From: an uncultured Clostridium sp.
GTDB lineage: Bacteria; Bacillota_I; Bacilli_A; Acholeplasmatales; Anaeroplasmataceae
Direction: 5' to 3'
Length of the DNA stretch: 60,547 nucleotides
NCBI GenBank assembly: GCA_946540005.1
Contig: CAMNHY010000004.1
Location: 1-60,547 of the forward strand
Part shown: in pieces, positions 10,631-19,841 of the stretch
Layout: each line of letters opens with the position of its first letter
How positions within the stretch are numbered: the first letter of the stretch is position 1
Made by a program: the position numbers and the translations under genes
Notes under the pieces: generated by a model
Database searches by the model: none
Seen by the model: the letters and a program-made list of their open reading frames with translations, nothing else
What the model was told of the DNA's origin: nothing

Positions 10631-11836
10631 TTACTTAATTAAGCTATTAACGTATTGAGCTTCTGGTGTACTATTTTCTTTTAAAGCTTTGTCTAATTGG
10701 TTAACCCAGTTTACGTTATTTAAATCATTATCCTCTACTACAAATAATTTTGTAAAAATTGAAATCGCAACATAAGTAGGTTTTAATGGCAATTTCTTAC
10801 TATATATATCTTGATAAGCTATATAGATATAATGATTTATCTCTCTAACTTTTTCACTTAATTCCTTTGAATTAAAGTCAAAGAACTTCAATCCATATCT
10901 TTCTTGTGTCTTAACAGACTCATAGAAGAATGCATCAGTAAAGATATTCATCATCTCTTGATACATATTCTCTTCAGGTACCATAAATCCTGCATATGCA
11001 GCATATTGGAAGAATGCATAATCAAATACACGACAGTATAATATTTCAGTAATATCTGAAATAGGAATTTGTTTATTAATAATTGCATCTTGGAAATCTT
11101 TTAATCTATGTGGAATACATAACAAACCTTTATAATAGAAAGAACTCTTATATTCCCAGAATTTTGACGCATTTATCAAATCATTTATTGTTGATTTCTC
11201 TTCATCACCATTTGAAGCTTGAGCTAAAAAATAATGATATAAAACTTGTGATGTAGTAACAATCTTCTTAATATTTTTAACAATTGAGCAGAAGAATAAT
11301 TCATCTTCAGCAAACTTTATATTTTCAGCAAAACTAATACCTTTAATCGCACTAGCTTTAATTAACTTATTCCATGGTAGAGTTGGTGCATATGTGTGTT
11401 GATAGAATTCAATGAAATCATCATGATTTGTCATATCATATACTCTATCAGTTAAATATGTTAAGAAGAATGGGTGAATGTTGTTACAAACAGCCATATC
11501 AGCTCCTGTTTCATGTATTTTACCTAATTGAATCTTAAAATAATCTAAATCTAGGTCATCATCAGCATCAACAAATTGAACATAGTCTCCTGTTATATGT
11601 TTCAAGCCTTCATTTCTTGCATAAGAAACACCATGATTTTCTTGATTATATAACTTTATTCTATTATCTTTCTTTTGAAATTCTTCAATTTTTTTAACAG
11701 AACCATCTGTTGATCCGTCATTAATAATAATAATCTCTAAATTCTTATAACTTTGATTAAGAATAGAACCGATACTTCTATCTAAAAACTTTTCCGCATT
11801 GTACATTGGAACAATAACTGAAATTAAATCTTCCAT
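10631..11836 (-). CDS. Family 2 glycosyltransferase, upstream copy
   Basis: A paralogue of the next gene with the same layout (401 residues): LISVIVPMYNAEKFLDRSIG, IIIINDGSTDGS and VDADDDLD near residue 93, then the same C-terminal module with HPFFLTYLTDRVYDM and LPWNKLI motifs. I choose the ATG at 11836 because AAGGAG stands 7 bases before it; the in-frame ATG at 11866 has no such site. Matching motifs along the full length point to a tandem duplication followed by divergence. Sugar donor and acceptor are unknown. Confidence 0.88.
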   Translation of the reverse strand: MEDLISVIVPMYNAEKFLDRSIGSILNQSYKNLEIIIINDGSTDGSVKKIEEFQKKDNRIKLYNQENHGVSYARNEGLKHITGDYVQFVDADDDLDLDYFKIQLGKIHETGADMAVCNNIHPFFLTYLTDRVYDMTNHDDFIEFYQHTYAPTLPWNKLIKASAIKGISFAENIKFAEDELFFCSIVKNIKKIVTTSQVLYHYFLAQASNGDEEKSTINDLINASKFWEYKSSFYYKGLLCIPHRLKDFQDAIINKQIPISDITEILYCRVFDYAFFQYAAYAGFMVPEENMYQEMMNIFTDAFFYESVKTQERYGLKFFDFNSKELSEKVREINHYIYIAYQDIYSKKLPLKPTYVAISIFTKLFVVEDNDLNNVNWVNQLDKALKENSTPEAQYVNSLIK

Positions 11837-11883
11837 ACTTTTTCTCCTTTTCAAATGTAAAGTCAACTATACATTTTGATATA

Positions 11884-11912
11884 ATTATAAATCTAATGAA
11901 ACATAAAGTCAA
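11884..11912 (-). promoter_or_regulatory. Promoter for the glycosyltransferase pair
   Basis: TTGACT (11907-11912), 17 bp spacer, TATAAT (11884-11889) on the minus strand. A second TTGACTTTA copy lies 45 bases further downstream, closer to the gene; it may be a chance repeat or a binding site. Confidence 0.75.
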
Positions 11913-11934
11913 TTATTTACTTTTAGCATAATAA

Positions 11935-11971
11935 ACGAAAAAAGCCATAAGTTAAAAAACTTATAGCCTTT
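11935..11971 (-). terminator. Terminator after phosphoketolase
   Basis: Minus strand AAAGGCTATAAG pairs with CTTATGGCTTT (11 bp with two G-T pairs) and is followed by six T. It lies about 20 bases after the xfp stop. Confidence 0.85.
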
Positions 11972-11992
11972 AATTATTAATATATATATATA

Positions 11993-14365
11993 TTATTTTT
12001 CTTCTGGAGTATGCCATTTCCAGTTCTTAACTTCTGGAATATCCTCACCAAAGTCATCAATATGTTGTTTATGATATACTAATGTATCTCTCATCTTTTG
12101 GATTAAATAAGCCTTCTTATCACCAATACCCTTAATATTGTTAAGAGCATCAATTACAAGATGGAATCTATCAATCTTATTTTGTACACGCATATCGAAT
12201 GGAGTAGTAATACTACCTTCTTCTTGATAACCTCTAACGTGTAAATCACGATTATGTCTTCTATATGTTAATTCATGAATAACAGTTGGATAACCATGGA
12301 ATGCAAATATGATTGGCTTATCTTTTGTAAAGATTGCGTCATATTCTACATCTGTTAAACCATGAGGGTGTTCAGCGCTTGGTTTTAACTTAAATAAGTC
12401 AATAACGTTAACGAAACGAACCTTTATTTCTGGTAAATTATCACGTAGAATGCTTGTTGCAGCTAAAGCTTCAAGAGTTGGAGTTTCACCACAACCTACC
12501 ATAACTACATCTGGATCTCCACCTTGGTCATTACTTGCCCATTGCCAAATAGATAAACCTTGTGAACATTCAGCAATTGCTTCTTCCATTGTTAACCATT
12601 GTGGTCTTGGATGCTTAGAAGCTACAATTGTATTAATGTAATTCTTTGTACGTAAACAATGATCCATTGTGCAAATTAAAGTATTGCTGTCAGGTGGAAG
12701 ATAGATACGTGTAACATCTGGTTTCTTAGCTACCATATGGTCAATGAAACCTGGATCTTGGTGTGTAAATCCATTATGGTCTTGTTGCCATACTGTAGAT
12801 GATAAAATTAAGTTTAAAGATGCGATTGGAGCTCTCCATGTTAATTGGTTACAAATCTTTAACCATTTAGCATGTTGTGAAACCATTGAGTCAACAATAC
12901 GCATGAATGCTTCATAACTTGCGAAGAATCCGTGTCTTCCTGTTAATAGATAACCTTCTAACATACCTTCACACATATGTTCAGATAGCATTGAGTCCAT
13001 TACTCTACCATTAGCTGATAGATGATCGTCATTCTTTAATGTCTCAGCATCCCACATTCTATCAGTTACTTCAAATACATGATTTAATCTGTTAGATGCA
13101 GTTTCATCTGGTCCAAAGACTCTGAAATTATCATTATTTAATTTAATAACATCACGAATATATGCACCTAAGTTAGTCATATCTTGGCTCTCTTTTGAAC
13201 CATGATTTTGAATATCATATGCATATTGTCTGAAATCTGGTAATCTTAAGTCAGTTAATAATTTACCACCATTAGTATGTGGGTTAGCACTAATTCTATG
13301 ATTATAATGTGGACATAAAGCCTTTAATTCAGGAACTAGCTTACCTTCTTTTGTAAATAATTCTTCTGGATGGTAACTTCTTAACCACTTTTCAAGTAAT
13401 GGTAAATGTTCTGGGCTAGACATATCAATTGGAACTTGGTGTGCACGCCAGTATCCTTCTACTTGCTTACCATCAACTTCTTTTGGTCCTGTCCATCCTT
13501 TTGGAGAACGTAATACAATCATAGGCCATGTCTTTGTAGATAAATCATGTCTAATTCTTGCATCTCTTTGATTCTTATGAATCATACGAATTGATTTCTC
13601 TAAAGCTGCAGCCATTAATTGGTGCATCTTCATTGGATCATCACCTTCAACAAAAATAGGTTCATATCCTAATCCCTTGAAATACATTTCAAGTTGCTTA
13701 TGAGGGATACGTGATAAAATTGTTGGGTTTGCGATCTTATAACCGTTTAAGTGTAAAATTGGTAATACAGCACCATCTTTTACTGGGTTAATAAATTTAT
13801 AACCATGCCAGCTTGTAGCTAGTGGTCCTGTTTCAGCTTCACCATCACCTACTACACATGCAGTAATTAAATCTTTATTATCTAATACTGAACCAAATGA
13901 GTGAGCTAATGAATAACCAAGTTCTCCACCTTCATGAATTGAACCTGGAGTTTCTGGTGCAACGTGTGATGAAATACCACCTGGGAAGCTAAATTGCTTA
14001 AATAATTTCTTTAATCCTTCTTCATCTTCTGAAATGTTTGGATAAACTTCGCTATATGTGCCCTCTAAATATGCATTTGCAACGAAGAAATTACCACCAT
14101 GACCTGGACCTGAAATTAAAATCATGTCTTGATCATATTTTTTAATTATACGATTTAAATGCGCATAAATGAAATTTTGTCCTGGAACTGTTCCCCAGTG
14201 ACCAACAATCTTTTTCTTTACGTCTGAAGCCTGTAATGGACGCTTAAGAAGAGGGTTGTCTAGAAGATATAATTGTGCTGCTGATAAATAATTAGCAGCA
14301 TTCCAATACTTATTTATAAGTACTAATTCTTCTTGTGTTAAAGGTCCTTCTACCTTTTTACTCAT
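11993..14365 (-). CDS. xfp: Xylulose-5-phosphate/fructose-6-phosphate phosphoketolase
   Basis: Thiamine-diphosphate enzyme that cleaves xylulose 5-phosphate (and often fructose 6-phosphate) to acetyl phosphate plus glyceraldehyde 3-phosphate (or erythrose 4-phosphate). The 790 residues match the family. Visible signatures are [35 protein letters not shown], the [26 protein letters not shown] segment in part, and the ThDP motif [15 protein letters not shown]. It supports a heterofermentative or bifid-type carbon route; no acetate kinase is in the window. An AGGAGG site precedes the ATG. It is cotranscribed with the unknown gene 40 bases upstream. Confidence 0.97.
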   Translation of the reverse strand: MSKKVEGPLTQEELVLINKYWNAANYLSAAQLYLLDNPLLKRPLQASDVKKKIVGHWGTVPGQNFIYAHLNRIIKKYDQDMILISGPGHGGNFFVANAYLEGTYSEVYPNISEDEEGLKKLFKQFSFPGGISSHVAPETPGSIHEGGELGYSLAHSFGSVLDNKDLITACVVGDGEAETGPLATSWHGYKFINPVKDGAVLPILHLNGYKIANPTILSRIPHKQLEMYFKGLGYEPIFVEGDDPMKMHQLMAAALEKSIRMIHKNQRDARIRHDLSTKTWPMIVLRSPKGWTGPKEVDGKQVEGYWRAHQVPIDMSSPEHLPLLEKWLRSYHPEELFTKEGKLVPELKALCPHYNHRISANPHTNGGKLLTDLRLPDFRQYAYDIQNHGSKESQDMTNLGAYIRDVIKLNNDNFRVFGPDETASNRLNHVFEVTDRMWDAETLKNDDHLSANGRVMDSMLSEHMCEGMLEGYLLTGRHGFFASYEAFMRIVDSMVSQHAKWLKICNQLTWRAPIASLNLILSSTVWQQDHNGFTHQDPGFIDHMVAKKPDVTRIYLPPDSNTLICTMDHCLRTKNYINTIVASKHPRPQWLTMEEAIAECSQGLSIWQWASNDQGGDPDVVMVGCGETPTLEALAATSILRDNLPEIKVRFVNVIDLFKLKPSAEHPHGLTDVEYDAIFTKDKPIIFAFHGYPTVIHELTYRRHNRDLHVRGYQEEGSITTPFDMRVQNKIDRFHLVIDALNNIKGIGDKKAYLIQKMRDTLVYHKQHIDDFGEDIPEVKNWKWHTPEEK

Positions 14366-14405
14366 AAATTTGTCCTCCTAAATATTTTTTATAAGTAAAG
14401 AAAGA

Positions 14406-15080
14406 CTATAGTTTACTTAAAAACTTATTTGTTCTTTCCTTAGCTAACATAATATAATCTGACAATAGCTTTAAGCTTGATTGCCATGTAAAACGAGGCT
14501 CTCTAGCAAATGCAGATGAGTTGATATCATTATTAATAAAGATAACAGCTTCTCTATCATTTGAGCCTTTCTTTTGAACTGCACCGTCTTGAATAACTAA
14601 TACAGCATTTGTACTTTCACCAGAAACATTTTGAACATTATTTACTCTAATTTGTAATTCGTCTCCATTATTTCCAAAAACATTAGCAACATTGAAGCAA
14701 TCATTAAATGCTTTCATATTTTCTTCACTTCTTCTTACAAATTGAGCATCTGTGTAAGCTACTCTGTTAAATTTTGAATCAGCTATTGAAGTTAATTTTT
14801 CTACTGACTCATTAACAAAAGCTAAGAAATTCTCAACACTATCTTGTGAATCATCACTATATCCATATTGAATATCAATACGATAACTTCTAATTACAAC
14901 GGCTTTGTTATCGATATGAAATACGTGAGTTACAGTAGGTAGGCCATTTGGTAATGTACCTTTTGATTCTTCATGCTTAAAGTCTTTGAATAATTCTCCA
15001 ACTTTGTCAATCTTCGCAACTAAATCATTTCCATTTCCAAAGACTGAGAATGTGCTTGTTACACTTGTTAAATTTTCCAT
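14406..15080 (-). CDS. Unrecognised protein upstream of phosphoketolase
   Basis: I do not recognise this family. The 224 residues are soluble, with no signal peptide or membrane segment. Alternating beta-like stretches (AVVIRSYRIDIQYGY, NAVLVIQDGAV, AVIFINND) precede a helical C-terminus ending in LLSDYIMLAKERTN. The ATG at 15080 has an AGAGGAA ribosome site. It shares a promoter (TGTTATAAT near 15145) and transcript with xfp, with only 40 bases between them, so a link to phosphoketolase or acetyl-phosphate metabolism is possible, but this is context only. Confidence 0.75.
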   Translation of the reverse strand: MENLTSVTSTFSVFGNGNDLVAKIDKVGELFKDFKHEESKGTLPNGLPTVTHVFHIDNKAVVIRSYRIDIQYGYSDDSQDSVENFLAFVNESVEKLTSIADSKFNRVAYTDAQFVRRSEENMKAFNDCFNVANVFGNNGDELQIRVNNVQNVSGESTNAVLVIQDGAVQKKGSNDREAVIFINNDINSSAFAREPRFTWQSSLKLLSDYIMLAKERTNKFLSKL

Positions 15081-15140
15081 ATGTTATTCCTCTTTCTGAA
15101 AAAGTTTGTTTTTAAACCAAAAAATTTCTCTACGTTTATT

Positions 15141-15149
15141 ATTATAACA
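15141..15149 (-). promoter_or_regulatory. Extended -10 promoter for the xfp unit
   Basis: TGTTATAAT on the minus strand, a perfect extended -10 (TGN-TATAAT) with no good -35. It lies 60 bases before the ATG at 15080. The same nine bases recur before cdaA and before the FAD protein. Confidence 0.65.
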
Positions 15150-15385
15150 CATATTTTAAATAAAAATAGCGTTTTCATAAAAAATATATTAAAAATTTTT
15201 CGACATTTTTAAAAAACGGAGATTTTTTTAGCACACTTTTTTGACGCCTTCTCAAAAAAGCTTTATTTTAAAATCACATTTTTGCATTTAGGCACAAATT
15301 TTAAGCCTTGTTTTTTCAAAAAAATGAAAAAATATCATTTTTAAACGCGTATTAAAATATCTAAAATACTCTTTTTTAAATAAAT

Positions 15386-15441
15386 AATAAAAATACCACT
15401 TATCTTATCTAGATTTACTCTAGTATAAGTTAAGTGGTATT
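15386..15441 (-). terminator. Terminator after pgi
   Basis: AATACCACTTA and TAAGTGGTATT close a long imperfect stem on the minus strand (with further pairing CTAGA/TCTAG inside), followed by TTTTATT. It ends the long cdaA-to-pgi run. Confidence 0.88.
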
Positions 15442-15463
15442 ACTATAAATTAATTATTTTATA

Positions 15464-16792
15464 TTATTTATTCAATTTAGCTAATAATTCTTTTCTTAAA
15501 TCAGAATATCCTGGTTTATCAAGTAATGCGAACATATTTTTCTTATATGATTCAACACCTGGTTGATTAAATGGATTTACTTTTAGTGTATATGCAGATA
15601 ATGCACATGCAAATTCAAAGAAATAAATCATTTGTCCAAATGTTTCTTCACAAATTGAATCAATATTAATTCTCATATTAGGTGTTCCACCATCTTTATG
15701 TGCAATAGCTGTTCCTTCCATTGCTTGCTTATTAACATAATCCATTGTATGACCTTTTAAGAAATTTAGTCCATCTAAATTTTCCTCATCGAATGGAATT
15801 TCTAAATCAATTTCTGGTTTAACTACATTAATAACTGTTTCAAAGAAATGTCTCTTACCATCTTGAATCATTTGACCTAATGAATGAAGATCTGTTGAAA
15901 AAGAAACACTTGATGGATAAATTCCCTTATGATCTTTTCCTTCAGACTCACCAAATAATTGTTTCCACCATTCTGCAAAATAATTTAATCTTGGTTCATA
16001 ATTAACTAAAAGTTCTACATCATATCCTTTATTATATAATGCATTTCTAATAGTTGCATATTGAATAGCTAAATTATCATCTGTCTTATTTAATAAGATT
16101 TTTCTCATGTTATTTGCGCCGTCAATCATCTTCTTAATATCAATTCCGGCACATGCAATAGGTAGTAAACCAACTGCTGTAAGTACAGAAAATCTTCCAC
16201 CTACATTATCAGGAACTACAAATGTTTCATATCCTTCATTTGAAGCTAAAGTTTTTAATGCACCTTTCGCTTTATCAGTAGTTGCATATATTCTATTCTT
16301 TGCTTCCAAAACACCATACTTTTCAATTAAGGCTTTTCTTAAGATTCTAAATGCGATTGCTGGTTCAGTTGTTGTACCTGATTTTGAAATTACATTAATA
16401 GAATAATCTTTATCCTTAATATAGTCTAATAATTGTGCTAAATATGTTGAAGATATTTGATTACCAACAAATATTACTTCAAAATCATCACCATTAAAAT
16501 ATTTTTTAAATAATTCAACAGCACACTTAGCACCAAGATATGATCCTCCAATACCTACAGATAGAAGAATTTTTGAATTACTTCTTATTTTTTTAGCTGC
16601 TGCTAAAATACGATTAAATTCATCTTTATCATAATCTTGTGGTAAATTTAGCCATCCAAGGAAATCATTTCCTTCTCCTTTTTGGCTAATCAATGTATCA
16701 AAAGAATTAAATACTTCTTTTTTAACACTTTTGTATTCTTCTTCACTAACAAAGCTTTTAACATTTGATAAATCTAAAGTTAACTTTTCCAT
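15464..16792 (-). CDS. pgi: Glucose-6-phosphate isomerase
   Basis: Interconverts glucose 6-phosphate and fructose 6-phosphate. The 442 residues are the normal short bacterial length. Signatures: [18 protein letters not shown], the SIS-domain sugar-phosphate motif [30 protein letters not shown] and the catalytic [13 protein letters not shown] region. A GAGAGGAAAG ribosome site precedes the ATG. It is the last gene of the run and starts 15 bases after the DUF212 gene. With xfp and fba it gives entry and exit points for glycolysis and the phosphoketolase route. Confidence 0.97.
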   Translation of the reverse strand: MEKLTLDLSNVKSFVSEEEYKSVKKEVFNSFDTLISQKGEGNDFLGWLNLPQDYDKDEFNRILAAAKKIRSNSKILLSVGIGGSYLGAKCAVELFKKYFNGDDFEVIFVGNQISSTYLAQLLDYIKDKDYSINVISKSGTTTEPAIAFRILRKALIEKYGVLEAKNRIYATTDKAKGALKTLASNEGYETFVVPDNVGGRFSVLTAVGLLPIACAGIDIKKMIDGANNMRKILLNKTDDNLAIQYATIRNALYNKGYDVELLVNYEPRLNYFAEWWKQLFGESEGKDHKGIYPSSVSFSTDLHSLGQMIQDGKRHFFETVINVVKPEIDLEIPFDEENLDGLNFLKGHTMDYVNKQAMEGTAIAHKDGGTPNMRINIDSICEETFGQMIYFFEFACALSAYTLKVNPFNQPGVESYKKNMFALLDKPGYSDLRKELLAKLNK

Positions 16793-16807
16793 ATTCTTTC
16801 CTCTCTA

Positions 16808-17344
16808 TTAACCAACAAATGGTGGTATATTTGCACATAAAATGTAAATCCATGCGATAGATGTCCCTATAACACATCCAAATATTCCACCTACCAATAC
16901 TTCCATTGGTTTATGTCCTAATTTTTCTTTTAATATATCAGTTTCAGGATTAAATCCTACTTTTCTTTGCATTGACTTACTTTCATTTTCCATAATTTCG
17001 TTTAATAGTTTAGCATGTTTTCCTGCTTCCCATCTAACACCCATAGCGTCAAATATAACTATAAATGAAAATACAACTCCAATTGCAAATTCATAACCAA
17101 TACCACCTTGGATTCTAAATTGCAAAACTCCAAGACTAGTTAACATTGCTCCCATTGTTGAAGTATGTGAGCTTGGCATTCCACCATTGTTCATTAAATA
17201 ATCTATCGCAAATCTTTTTTCAGTTATTGAATGAACAATAACTTTATATAATTGTGCAATAAACATACCAAGGAAACCAGCTATCATAATAATAAATGCA
17301 CTAGCTGATATACTCCAATCAATTTTAATTGTCTCAAGTATCAT
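16808..17344 (-). CDS. DUF212 (YuiD-type) integral membrane phosphatase-like protein
   Basis: A 178-residue membrane protein of the divergent PAP2 family. About five hydrophobic segments are visible (from residues 10, 68, 88, 130 and 155). The motif NNGGMPSSHTSTMGAM is the family's SxH core, comparable with the acid-phosphatase signature, and VRWEAGKHAKLLNEI follows. The biochemical role is not established; a lipid-phosphate substrate is a reasonable guess. It starts 22 bases after the NifU-like gene and runs into pgi. Confidence 0.88.
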   Translation of the reverse strand: MILETIKIDWSISASAFIIMIAGFLGMFIAQLYKVIVHSITEKRFAIDYLMNNGGMPSSHTSTMGAMLTSLGVLQFRIQGGIGYEFAIGVVFSFIVIFDAMGVRWEAGKHAKLLNEIMENESKSMQRKVGFNPETDILKEKLGHKPMEVLVGGIFGCVIGTSIAWIYILCANIPPFVG

Positions 17345-17366
17345 TTTATTATAACTTCCTAAATCT

Positions 17367-17618
17367 TTATTTTATTTGTTTTACTCCAATAACACCAGGT
17401 ACAGAATCTATCAACATTGCCTCAATACCTTCAGATATATCTAAGTCAATTAAACCACAATCAGCACATGCACCAACTATCTTTAAATAAACATAACCAT
17501 CTTTGAATTCAATAAATTGTATATCTCCGCCCTCAGCGTTCATATATGGTCTCATTTTATCAATTATTTCATTAATTGCATAAATTTGATCATCTAAATT
17601 TTGCATATTATTTTCCAT
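17367..17618 (-). CDS. NifU C-terminal-domain protein, Fe-S cluster scaffold or carrier
   Basis: An 83-residue single NifU-like domain of the YutI type. It shows IRPYM-like and NAEGGDIQFIEFKDG segments, then GACADCGLID with the CxxC pair that binds a 4Fe-4S cluster. It likely helps deliver Fe-S clusters to apoproteins such as IspG/IspH of the MEP route or PurF; that link is inference. It lies 9 bases after the YutD-like gene. Confidence 0.9.
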   Translation of the reverse strand: MENNMQNLDDQIYAINEIIDKMRPYMNAEGGDIQFIEFKDGYVYLKIVGACADCGLIDLDISEGIEAMLIDSVPGVIGVKQIK

Positions 17619-17627
17619 ATTTAACCT

Positions 17628-18218
17628 CTAATTGCTGTTCTTATGAGTAAATACCTTTTCTTTCTTATTATTTTGATTATTGTTATTATTTTTGAACTTC
17701 TTTTTACTATGATTTCTAAGTTCGTTTTGTTTTTCTTTAATTATTTCGTTTTTTATATCATCAGGTAGTGGATATAATTCAATTGTTGAAAAATTATCAC
17801 GACTTAAATCAATATTCTTTTCATCAGGTAAAGTATGTTCAAAAGATAAGTTTTCTTTATCAAAATTTTCTTTTTCAATTGGACTTACATATCCAAAAGG
17901 TTTTGTAATTTCGTCATTAATCTTATCATCTTTATGTTCAAGATATTCTTTTTCATTAATACGTCTTAATATAGCATAAGGCGCAAGATAATTACAACTC
18001 TCTACAACATAATCTAAAATATAATGAAAATAATCATTAGATTGATTATCTTTATTAAAACCTTTAATTCTTGGTTTATCATCTGCAATATCTATTACAA
18101 GAAATGCATACTTATCATACATTTCTTCGATGTAATATGATTCAAATTGTTCAACATTAAATGCGCCACGAACATTTTTTAAAATTTCAAAATAACCTTT
18201 ATTAGTTTCTATAACCAT
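17628..18218 (-). CDS. YutD-like protein (DUF1027)
   Basis: The first 100 residues match the YutD family: GYFEILKNVRGAFNVEQFE, a KYAFLVIDIADDKPRIKGF segment, and YVVESCNYLAPYAILRRI. The C-terminal 90 residues are charged and disordered, ending in a Lys/Asn-rich tail (KKKFKNNNNNQNNKKEK). I choose ATG 18218 because AGGAGGTGAC lies just upstream; the in-frame GTG at 18227 sits inside that ribosome site. Function is unknown. It sits beside the NifU-like gene, as yutD and yutI sit near each other in Bacillus. Confidence 0.8.
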   Translation of the reverse strand: MVIETNKGYFEILKNVRGAFNVEQFESYYIEEMYDKYAFLVIDIADDKPRIKGFNKDNQSNDYFHYILDYVVESCNYLAPYAILRRINEKEYLEHKDDKINDEITKPFGYVSPIEKENFDKENLSFEHTLPDEKNIDLSRDNFSTIELYPLPDDIKNEIIKEKQNELRNHSKKKFKNNNNNQNNKKEKVFTHKNSN

Positions 18219-18266
18219 ATAAGTCACCTCCTAAAGTATATCACAAAATAATATATTGTGTATAAA

Positions 18267-18740
18267 TTAACACTCGACAAGAAGTGTGCACTCGCAAGAA
18301 ATTCCTTCATTTCTTCCAATATATCCCATCTTTTCTCCTGTGGTAGCTTTAATTGATATTTGCGAAATATCGCAACCTAATATATTAGCTACGCTTTCTC
18401 TCATTTTTTCTCTAATTGGAGAAATTTTTACCTTTTCAGCAAAAATCATTACATCCATATTAACTAAATGAAATCCTTTATCTAATACTTTTTTATAACA
18501 TTCTTTTAATATTACTTTAGAATCCATATCAAGGGTAGCTTCACTATTATCAGGAAAGAATGTTCCTAAATCTCCTAAAGCTAAAGAACCTAAAAAAGCA
18601 TTCGCAATAGCGTGTAATACAACATCTGCATCAGAGTGTCCTAAAAGACCTAAAGGATAATCTACCAATATTCCACCTAAATATAGTTTTCTACCTTCTA
18701 CTAAGCGATGTGTATCATATGCATTTCCAATACGAATCAT
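18267..18740 (-). CDS. ispF: 2-C-methyl-D-erythritol 2,4-cyclodiphosphate synthase
   Basis: Cyclises CDP-methylerythritol 2-phosphate in the MEP isoprenoid route. The 157 residues begin IRIGNAYDTHRL with the zinc ligands of DxH, followed by GLLGHSDADVVLHAIANA (second metal His and active-site loop), FFPDNSE-type loop and the C-terminal KATTGEKMGYIGRNEGISC. It starts one base after ispD ends, so the two are translationally coupled. Confidence 0.97.
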   Translation of the reverse strand: MIRIGNAYDTHRLVEGRKLYLGGILVDYPLGLLGHSDADVVLHAIANAFLGSLALGDLGTFFPDNSEATLDMDSKVILKECYKKVLDKGFHLVNMDVMIFAEKVKISPIREKMRESVANILGCDISQISIKATTGEKMGYIGRNEGISCECTLLVEC

Positions 18741-18741
18741 A

Positions 18742-19359
18742 TTAATCTCCTTTTACAATATGTTCAAAAATTTTAAGATCAAATCTTGTAGTTATCTTAA
18801 AATTATAATCATTTCCTTCAATTTTTTCTATATTAATATCTAAATTATCAAAAGAAGAAATATCATCAGTAGTAGATAGATGTTCATATTTTTTAAATAA
18901 TTCAGTATCTCCACCCTGAGGTGTTTGAACACTTACTAATAAAGATCTATCAAGTGTTTTATCACTAAATTTATCTCTTATTGTATCTTTTAAATCTATA
19001 CAAACATAATAAGCACTAGCTTTAGAATCTATACAACGACCTATTATATCTTCAGTGATTAATGGTCTTGCCGCATCATGAATCATAACTCTATCAGTTT
19101 TAACTAATTCTAATGCGTTTTTTACTGATTCATTTCTAGTTTTACCACCAATGACAATTTTAACTTTATCTCCAACCTCATTATACACTGTTTCATAATC
19201 AGCCTTAGATACAACTAAAATTACAGGAAGAGACATTTTTAAAAATGTATCAAGCGAATATTGATAAAGTCTTCTATTATTAACTTTATACATTAATTTA
19301 TTCATATCAAGTCCAACACGACTTCCGCTACCAGCCATTAGTAATATTACTGTTTGCAT
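18742..19359 (-). CDS. ispD: 2-C-methyl-D-erythritol 4-phosphate cytidylyltransferase
   Basis: Transfers CMP from CTP to methylerythritol 4-phosphate. It is 205 residues, slightly short (usual 220-240). The N-terminal nucleotide loop reads LLMAGSGSRVGLDMNKLMY, a variant of AAGxGxRMG...PKQ. Later VMIHDAARPLI and VSVQTPQ match the family. It overlaps the end of the cyclo-ligase gene by 13 bases and is followed directly by ispF. Confidence 0.94.
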   Translation of the reverse strand: MQTVILLMAGSGSRVGLDMNKLMYKVNNRRLYQYSLDTFLKMSLPVILVVSKADYETVYNEVGDKVKIVIGGKTRNESVKNALELVKTDRVMIHDAARPLITEDIIGRCIDSKASAYYVCIDLKDTIRDKFSDKTLDRSLLVSVQTPQGGDTELFKKYEHLSTTDDISSFDNLDINIEKIEGNDYNFKITTRFDLKIFEHIVKGD

Positions 19360-19841
19360 AAAATTACACCACCAAGCTTTACATCATTTTCTTCTTCTAA
19401 AAAATCAAGATATAAATCCTTATAACAAATACCTATTGTTTTAACATTTGTATTTTTAAGATATCTATCATAATATCCTTTCCCATATCCAATTCGATAA
19501 TTTCTTTCATTAATGATAAGAGCTGGCACAAACATTATGTCTATATCGTTAGAAGAAATAAGTGTGCCATCAATAGGTTCTAATACATTAAAATTACCTT
19601 TTTTAAATTGAGTTGGATTTAAAAAGAATTTTAAATTAGTCCCATCAGTCTTTGGAAAACATAAATTTAAATCATACTTTTTTAAAAATAATAAGTCTAT
19701 TTCAAATTCTAGTGGGTAATAAATTGCGATATTTTTCTTATCTCCTATAATATCTAATACATCTTTTTCAAGTTGATTTTTGTCATAGTATAGATTTTTT
19801 CTTAAATTTATCGCATATTTTCTTAATTCTTTTTTATTCAT
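19347..19841 (-). CDS. 5-formyltetrahydrofolate cyclo-ligase
   Basis: Converts 5-formyl-THF to 5,10-methenyl-THF with ATP, returning stored folate to the one-carbon pool used by PurN and PurH. The 164 residues carry an N-terminal basic helix (KKELRKYAINLRKNL), IAIYYPLEFEID, and the conserved FVPALIINERNYRIGYGKGYYDRYL region that binds ATP and folate. It overlaps its neighbours on both sides (8 and 13 bases). Confidence 0.93.
   Translation of the reverse strand: MNKKELRKYAINLRKNLYYDKNQLEKDVLDIIGDKKNIAIYYPLEFEIDLLFLKKYDLNLCFPKTDGTNLKFFLNPTQFKKGNFNVLEPIDGTLISSNDIDIMFVPALIINERNYRIGYGKGYYDRYLKNTNVKTIGICYKDLYLDFLEEENDVKLGGVILCKQ

Larger units (their letters stand above)
15081..15463. other. 383-base gap with no gene
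   Basis: Holds the leftward promoter of the unknown-xfp unit (15141-15149) and the pgi terminator (15386-15441). Between them, about 15150-15385 is unusually rich in A and T runs with scattered GACG, CGC and GCC islands. I see no open reading frame of credible size and no clear RNA fold. Confidence 0.6.
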
